Source: Woeseia sp. (lineage in GTDB: Bacteria; Pseudomonadota; Gammaproteobacteria; Steroidobacterales; Woeseiaceae). Taken from it: 10,961 bases of DNA. The stretch spans positions 1 to 10,961 of the forward strand of contig QIHS01000137.1 in the NCBI GenBank assembly GCA_003229095.1, given 5' to 3'. The stretch's first letter is position 1, and every line of letters starts with the position of its first letter. Below are positions 6,607 through 10,961 of this stretch, piece by piece. A program made the translations under genes and the position numbers. The notes below the pieces were generated by a model that worked only from the letters and a program-made list of their open reading frames with translations, had not been told where the DNA came from and did not search any database.

Positions 6607-7974
6607 ATGCAAAATAATCGGGCAGCTATGGTCATTCGAGGAACGCTTATTCATACGCCCGTTTTCGGCGAAGTCGACATTATCGAAGATGCGGCTGTCA
6701 TCGTTGACAACAACGGCCAGATTCTGTCTGTAGAAAGGCCAGGGTCAACGTCCTATCAAGATATTCTCAACACGGCCAGGAGCAATGGTGACCTGACCGA
6801 ATTGAGACAGTCGCAATTCTTGCTGCCCGGCCTGGTCGACCTCCATATTCATGCACCGCAATGGCCCCAGCTTGGCAAGGCGCTACATCTGCCGCTCTAT
6901 GACTGGCTGCAGCAATACACGTTTCCAATGGAGGCAAAGTACGCGGACCTGGCGTATGCTCGGCAGAGCTACGAATCGCTGGTTGAAAACCTGCTGGCCA
7001 ATGGCACAACGACAGCAACCTACTACGGCACGATTCACCTCGAGGCAACCTGCCTCCTGGCTGAAATTTGTATGGACAAGGGGCAACGCGCACTGGTGGG
7101 CAAGGTTGCGATGGACAACCCCGCTGAATGCCCGGACTTTTATCGGGATCAATCAACGACAGTTGCGCTCGACGACACGCGAGCCCTGATCGAATACATC
7201 CGCAATCTTGCCGGCAATGCGGCGGGTCGTGTGCTCCCTGCGGTAACACCCCGATTCATCCCGGGATGCAGCGACGAAATGTTGACTGGATTAGGGGATA
7301 TTGCGAGCGAATACGACTGTCACGTTCAAACGCATTGCTCTGAAAGCGATTGGGAACACGACTATGTCATTGCACGACATGGTGTAAACGATACGCAAAG
7401 CCTCGATAATTTCAAACTGCTGACCAGCAAGACAGTGTTGGCGCATTCCAATCTCATCAATGATGAGGATATGGCAACTATCAAACAGCGGAAGAGTGGG
7501 ATTGCACATTGCCCACTTTCCAACATATATTTTTCCAACGCGGTTTTTCCTGTTCGCAAAGCGTTAGACGCCGGTCTGAATATAGGCCTCGGCACGGATA
7601 TCGCAGGCGGCCCGAGCCCCAGCATTCTGCATAATTGTCGTACAGCTGTGAATTCGTCTCGCATGCTGGAGGAAGGCGCTAATCCAGGCGTGCCTGCAAA
7701 GGACCGCGGTACGCCTGGCTCGAGAATCAATTGCCTGGAGGCATTCTGGATGGCCACTGTCGGTGGCGCTGAAACGCTTGGGCTCCAGGTTGGACAGTTT
7801 ACGCCGGGTTACCATTTCGACGCGATCGTCATTGACACCGCTAGCGCGGATTCGAACCTGGATGTTCGGCGAGACCTCGATTCAGATCACGACGTGTTGC
7901 AGAAAATTGTCTACAACGCTGAACGTCAGAACATTACGAATGTCTGGGTACAGGGCCGACTGGTAAAGGGCTAG
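6607..7974 (+). CDS. guaD: Guanine deaminase
   Basis: This 455-residue amidohydrolase hydrolyses guanine to xanthine and ammonia in the cytosol, the entry step of guanine catabolism. The metal and catalytic residues of the guanine deaminase family are visible: LVDLHIHAPQWPQ (His80, His82), HVQTHCSES (His243 and catalytic Glu246), TVLAHSNL (His280) and GLGTDIAGGPSPS (Asp331). Their spacing and the total length match the animal and bacterial enzyme of about 450 residues. MAMDNP-type and RFIPGCSDE segments are also typical. ATG 6607 is kept because the decayed paralogue at 955 conserves the same N-terminus. The ribosome binding site is weak, and Met8 (6628) is an alternative. The last codons overlap the convergent gene's stop. 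SsnA-type aminohydrolases are the nearest alternative, but the AGGPSPS and HAPQ motifs favour GuaD. Confidence 0.93.
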   Translation: MQNNRAAMVIRGTLIHTPVFGEVDIIEDAAVIVDNNGQILSVERPGSTSYQDILNTARSNGDLTELRQSQFLLPGLVDLHIHAPQWPQLGKALHLPLYDWLQQYTFPMEAKYADLAYARQSYESLVENLLANGTTTATYYGTIHLEATCLLAEICMDKGQRALVGKVAMDNPAECPDFYRDQSTTVALDDTRALIEYIRNLAGNAAGRVLPAVTPRFIPGCSDEMLTGLGDIASEYDCHVQTHCSESDWEHDYVIARHGVNDTQSLDNFKLLTSKTVLAHSNLINDEDMATIKQRKSGIAHCPLSNIYFSNAVFPVRKALDAGLNIGLGTDIAGGPSPSILHNCRTAVNSSRMLEEGANPGVPAKDRGTPGSRINCLEAFWMATVGGAETLGLQVGQFTPGYHFDAIVIDTASADSNLDVRRDLDSDHDVLQKIVYNAERQNITNVWVQGRLVKG

Positions 7975-8552
7975 TCGTCTTCTTGCTGTCGGCGGCGACG
8001 CTCGTTATTGTAATCTCGTTGTAGCTCGGCTCTCGTCAAAATTGCTTTGGCCAACGCCGGGCTTTCGGCAGCCAGCTCAACCATGATTTGCTTTTGTTTT
8101 TCCCTGTGCTTGCGTAATTCGGCCTTGGGCAGTTTGTAGTTGAAACTGAAGCTGCCCTCACCAGTCCTTTGCCCTGCTCTTTCTTCTTCCCAGGCCTCCG
8201 ATAGCAGCTCGTCTTCGAACCCTGGTTTGCAAACGCGCCGTTTGATATTAGTGCCAGCCCTGGTTTCACGGCGGCAATACACTTTATAAAGCGGGTCTTC
8301 GATCAATGTGTTCGCAATTTCAAACAACACTTTGTCGGCCCGCTCCATCTGTCGTCTGATAACAACCAGTGAGCGGGGCGCCACTACCGTGATTTCATCG
8401 ATCGCTTCCTGCTTGTCCGCTTCATTGCCTGCCTCATCTTGCAACTGACCATCCTGTGCGATGGCCGAATGAGCAGACAAAAGAGAAAACAAATACAAGC
8501 AAACCAGCGATCCACGGATGCATGGCAGCAAGAAGAATTGTTTGAAGCTCAT
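7971..8552 (-). CDS. Secreted protein of unknown function with TonB-box-like motif
   Basis: This 193-residue protein has a signal peptide: MSFKQFF, a hydrophobic core around LVCLYLFSLLSA, and a probable cut after Ala32 (AHSAIA|QDG). The mature part starts acidic and then has AIDEITVVAPRSLVVIRRQM (about 50-69). The DEITVVAP piece resembles the TonB box of outer-membrane receptors, but no plug or barrel follows. Two cysteines, Cys93 (YKVYCRRETR) and Cys108 (RRVCKPGF), could form a disulfide. The C-terminus is highly charged and helical (KHREKQKQ, NNERRRRQQEDD). Similar short periplasmic hypotheticals with a TonB-box-like start occur in gammaproteobacteria, from memory. ATG 8552 is chosen because GGGGAG lies 7 nt upstream; a longer frame to 8618 would bury the signal peptide. 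It converges with guaD. Confidence 0.75.
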   Translation of the reverse strand: MSFKQFFLLPCIRGSLVCLYLFSLLSAHSAIAQDGQLQDEAGNEADKQEAIDEITVVAPRSLVVIRRQMERADKVLFEIANTLIEDPLYKVYCRRETRAGTNIKRRVCKPGFEDELLSEAWEEERAGQRTGEGSFSFNYKLPKAELRKHREKQKQIMVELAAESPALAKAILTRAELQRDYNNERRRRQQEDD

Positions 8553-8587
8553 TTTGTTGCTCCCCGGAAGCATTTTTTGTCGTTGTA

Positions 8588-8615
8588 CTGTTACGCTACT
8601 AGTGGCACGAGTCAA
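8588..8615 (-). promoter_or_regulatory. Candidate sigma-70 promoter for the secreted protein
   Basis: Reading the minus strand, TTGACT (8615-8610) and TAACAG (8593-8588) are separated by 16 bases. The -35 is near consensus and the -10 is weak. Transcription would begin near 8580, leaving a short leader with the GGGGAG ribosome binding site before ATG 8552. Spacing is plausible but untested. Confidence 0.35.
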
Positions 8616-8778
8616 CACAGTATATATCAGTCATTTGAGCAGATTCTGAGAATTGGACTCATTCCACTGCAGACTGTTCCGCACAGAGTCGAATAATATC
8701 AAGGATTTACCAGTGAATCGGGCTCAGTTCGAGCATATCGGATTTTTGTTGCGATCATGTCATAATTGCCAAAACGTC

Positions 8779-8813
8779 GGCAGGCAATCTGCCACCTCAA
8801 GGATCATTGATCC
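8779..8813. promoter_or_regulatory. Two adjacent dyads upstream of the protease module
   Basis: GGCAG (8779-8783) pairs with CTGCC (8789-8793) across 5 bases. Eight bases on, GGATCATTGATCC (8801-8813) is a perfect 13-base palindrome with a single central base. Both lie about 100 bases before the TTG start at 8914, so they could be operator sites. No regulator is identified. Confidence 0.3.
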
Positions 8814-8899
8814 ACCAACCCAAGAAATAACGGCCAAGTGTCCGACCACAACAGTTATGACGAAGTGGCTGGTTGCACTGACCGCGATAAGTATTTCAC

Positions 8900-8916
8900 A
8901 GGAGATTTTCACGTTG
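8900..8916 (+). promoter_or_regulatory. Ribosome binding site that decides a TTG start
   Basis: AGGAG at 8900-8904 precedes TTG 8914 by 9 nt and is the only good Shine-Dalgarno sequence near the start of the protease gene. It places the lipobox cysteine at residue 18. Confidence 0.6.
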
Positions 8917-9681
8917 ATATTTACCAGACCATACATTGTTATTGCACTGGCTCTCGTCGCCGGATGCGCGACACCGGGCTCGATGCTGAACGAACAGGAG
9001 TCACCGCCGCAGGATGTCGCTGAAGTACCGGCGGAGGCAGCGCCGGAGACAGTGGTCGAAGAAAAACCGGTCCCCGATGCTTGCGAGATTCTGCTGGCTC
9101 GCCTGGATGAAACCCAGCCACTGCTAAATAGCCTGGATGAGTCTCTGGCCGGACAGGCTGACCGAATTGAGCGCGCGATTGAGCGCATTAACAGGCCGGT
9201 CGTAGTGCCGCAGGTTCAGGACTGCCCGACTGTCAGCGTCGACACATTGGGGACAAAAGAGATCGTGGGCGCCATTGAGTGGTTTTACATGGATCCACCC
9301 GGACGCCAATATCGCGCAAGGATCGACAGTGGCGCTGAAACTTCCTCTTTGAGTGCCAGCGACGTCGTCGAGTTTGAGCGGGATGGAGACGACTGGGTGC
9401 GATTTACTTTTCAGCATGACCAGACCGATGATCCGATTCACTTCGAGCTGCCCATCGCGCGCGCCGTTCTCATTCGGCAAGCATCGTCCGTGAATCTGGA
9501 ACGGCGAGTCGTCATAGAACTCGATATCCGGCTGGGACAACGAATGCAGACTACGGAATTTACGCTGATTGACAGGAGCCACATGTCCTACCCAGTACTG
9601 CTGGGCCGCGCTTTCCTGATGGATCTGTATGTTGTCGATGTTTCCCGGTCGTACACGCACAAGAGATCCGAAGCCCGGTAA
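8914..9681 (+). CDS. Retropepsin-like 'ATP-dependent zinc protease' lipoprotein
   Basis: This is a 255-residue predicted lipoprotein. The start chosen is TTG 8914 because AGGAG stands 9 nt upstream (8900-8904) and it yields a compact signal with lipobox LVAGC (Cys18). Longer starts at 8653 or 8860 lack a ribosome binding site. A linker rich in Pro, Ala and Glu follows, then a short helical region (about 55-95). The C-terminal retropepsin-like domain of the DUF785/PF05618 family runs from about 112 to 250. Its active-site loop is RIDSGAETSSLSA with Asp138, and the family's YPVLLGRAFLMD motif is present. The name 'ATP-dependent zinc protease' is historical; an aspartic-protease fold is expected. 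The inactive transglutaminase gene begins 3 nt after its stop. The pair is known from comparative genomics alongside a RimK-like ATP-grasp ligase, suggesting peptide or amino-acid tagging and processing in the envelope. Confidence 0.85.
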   Translation: MIFTRPYIVIALALVAGCATPGSMLNEQESPPQDVAEVPAEAAPETVVEEKPVPDACEILLARLDETQPLLNSLDESLAGQADRIERAIERINRPVVVPQVQDCPTVSVDTLGTKEIVGAIEWFYMDPPGRQYRARIDSGAETSSLSASDVVEFERDGDDWVRFTFQHDQTDDPIHFELPIARAVLIRQASSVNLERRVVIELDIRLGQRMQTTEFTLIDRSHMSYPVLLGRAFLMDLYVVDVSRSYTHKRSEAR

Positions 9682-9684
9682 CGC

Positions 9685-10961
9685 ATGAAAGCAACCCCCC
9701 AAGCCCGCCGGTTTTCCCTTTTTGCAATTGTCGCTCTGCTTATGCTGGTCGGATTCGGGCAATCGTTTCATCGGCATGATGCATACGATGTGCCGTGGTT
9801 TCCGGGAACGGAAAAATCGATATGGTCCATAGAAGCGACCATCCAATTTTTCGCGCGTGGCGACTCAGTGTCGGTGAATCTCCGACGGCCGGGCGATCAG
9901 AATGGATTCGCAATTCTGGATGAAAGCGGCGCCTCGCAGGGGTATGGGCTGAGTTTTGCGAATCTCGACGGGCAGCCAACCGCGCAATGGTCGGTTCGTG
10001 AAGCCAGGGGTCGTCAGACACTTTATTATCGCGCGGAAGTTCTGCAACGTGAGGGTGGCGATTACCAAGAAATAGCGCCGCCGCAAGTGATATCTCAAAG
10101 CTGGGAAGAACCGTATGCGACAGCGGTTAAGGCAGTACTGGATGAGGCGTTTAGTCTGTCTGCCGATTCGTTCTCGCTGACACGGCAACTGATCAGTCAA
10201 TTTCGCGACAACAATCGCGCGCAAAATGAGCAACTGCTCCTGGACGCCGTTGGTGAACCCAATCTCACGAATCTGCTGGCGAATATGCTGCAAAGCAGGG
10301 ATATACCGGCTACCACAGTCTATGGCCTGCTGCTCGAGGACGGTCGCCGTCGACAGAGCCTGAAACCTTTACTGCGGGTCTGGTCCGAAGATCGAAGTGA
10401 AATATTTCCGTTGGACTTCAACGCGGCGGAGAGCAATCTGCCCTTGCTGTTGTGGCAACCTACGCGTGGGTTTGTCCTCGACGTGACCGGCGGGTCGGGC
10501 TCGGATTTGAGTTTCGCGATGATTCGATCCGGCATTACCAACTACGGCCAGGTGGCGAATGCGCTCAGCGAAGACAGCGACTGGCTGGGTTTCTCGATCC
10601 ACGCACTGCCAATTGAAGAGCAGGCGGTGTTCAAAACGATACTGCTATTACCCATTGGCGCACTCGTTGTTTGCCTGCTTCGAATTCTGGTGGGTACGAA
10701 CTTCCGGCACGTTCATGCCCGTATTGATCGCGCTGGCACTGATCGAAACCAGCCTCGTCACCGGGCTGGTCGGGTTTTTGCTGATAGTCGCGGTCGGCCT
10801 TATGATCAGAAGCTACCTTTCTCACCTGAACCTGCTGCTCGTCGCACGAATTTCGGCCGTCATTATCACCGTGATAGCGATTATCGCCGTATTCAGCGTG
10901 TTCAGTTATCGATTTGGCCTGACTGAGGGCTTGAAGATTACTTTTTTCCCTTTAATCATCT
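9685..10961 (+). CDS. Inactive transglutaminase fused to seven transmembrane helices, frame-shifted and partial
   Basis: This is an inner-membrane protein of the family with a non-catalytic transglutaminase domain followed by seven helices (PF14400/PF14402). Residues about 10-27 form the first membrane segment. The periplasmic part shows family motifs VPWFPGTEKSIWSIEATIQF, GFAILDESGASQGYG and GRQTLYYRAEVL. The transglutaminase-like domain (about 140-300) includes QLLLDAVGEPNLTNLLANML and lacks an evident Cys-His-Asp triad. The membrane region starts at about 313 (FKTILLLPIGALVVCLLRIL). The original frame turns arginine-rich after 10704 and stops at 10924-10926. Dropping one C at 10704-10705 restores GTFMPVLIALALIETSLVTG and a long hydrophobic run to the window end, matching the family. 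So there is either a real one-base insertion or a sequencing error. ATG 9685 lies 3 nt after the protease stop, implying coupling. Confidence 0.85.

Larger units (their letters stand above)
8553..8913. other. Divergent intergenic region
   Basis: This stretch separates the minus-strand secreted protein from the plus-strand protease module and should hold both promoters. It contains the candidate leftward promoter at 8588-8615 and two adjacent dyads at 8779-8813. An in-frame extension of the protease gene upstream to 8653 exists but lacks a ribosome binding site. It would place the lipobox too far from the N-terminus, so I treat the stretch as non-coding. Confidence 0.6.

Noticed and set aside
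8653..8913. N-terminal extension of the protease gene (starts at 8653 or at ATG 8860)
   Set aside because: No ribosome binding site precedes either start. The extension would push the lipobox cysteine to residue 36 or beyond, while AGGAG plus TTG 8914 gives a normal lipoprotein signal.
9124..9846. Minus-strand frame of 240 codons over the protease / transglutaminase junction
   Set aside because: It is antisense to two well-recognised genes and resembles no family.
10705..10926. Arginine-rich C-terminal tail of the transglutaminase protein in the uncorrected frame
   Set aside because: It is an out-of-frame reading of the hydrophobic seven-helix region, which is recovered by removing one C near 10705.
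1..10961. CRISPR array, tRNA or rRNA genes
   Set aside because: No regularly spaced repeats, and no tRNA-like or rRNA-like sequence was noticed while reading either strand by eye.

Overview
The window looks like a chromosomal segment of a free-living, probably marine gammaproteobacterium. It is moderately GC-rich. It carries a membrane histidine kinase, a TonB-like protein, a lipoprotein and the retropepsin / inactive-transglutaminase pair common in Gammaproteobacteria. The lineage (perhaps Woeseia-like or Chromatiales-like) is inferred from protein style only.

Positions 1-1187 are decaying. The 3' part of a diaminopropionate ammonia-lyase gene runs to 579 and has lost about 50 internal codons, apparently joined at MAG / (S/A)GES motifs. 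An ATGA overlap at 576 opens what was probably the next gene of an operon. That gene is now only frame-shifted pieces up to 965, and it overlaps a 5' fragment (955-1187) of a guanine deaminase gene. Together they read as a collapsed operon: dpaL, unknown gene X, guaD fragment. Positions 1188-1491 hold no gene but contain a dyad just before the next operon.

Positions 1504-5985 hold a compact three-gene plus-strand set. It comprises a two-transmembrane histidine kinase, a protein with two receiver domains and no output domain, and a membrane-anchored protein with a helical repeat region and a C-terminal TonB domain. Gaps of 26 and 16 nt suggest one transcript. The set suggests a phosphorelay linked to an envelope energy-transducing or protein-contact function. 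It lies between the guaD fragment and an intact guaD (6607-7974), both in the same orientation.

After a roughly 620-bp gap with a strong 10-bp hairpin comes the intact guanine deaminase (guanine to xanthine). It converges with a minus-strand secreted protein (7971-8552) of unknown function that has a TonB-box-like motif after its signal peptide. Their stop codons are nested in one CTAG.

From 8914 to the right edge lies a recognised envelope module. It has a lipoprotein of the retropepsin-like 'ATP-dependent zinc protease' family, started at a TTG with a good ribosome binding site. Three bases later begins the inactive transglutaminase fused to seven transmembrane helices. The latter carries a one-base frameshift near 10705, after which the membrane region continues in another frame to the window end. 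A RimK-like ATP-grasp ligase is the expected next gene outside the window.
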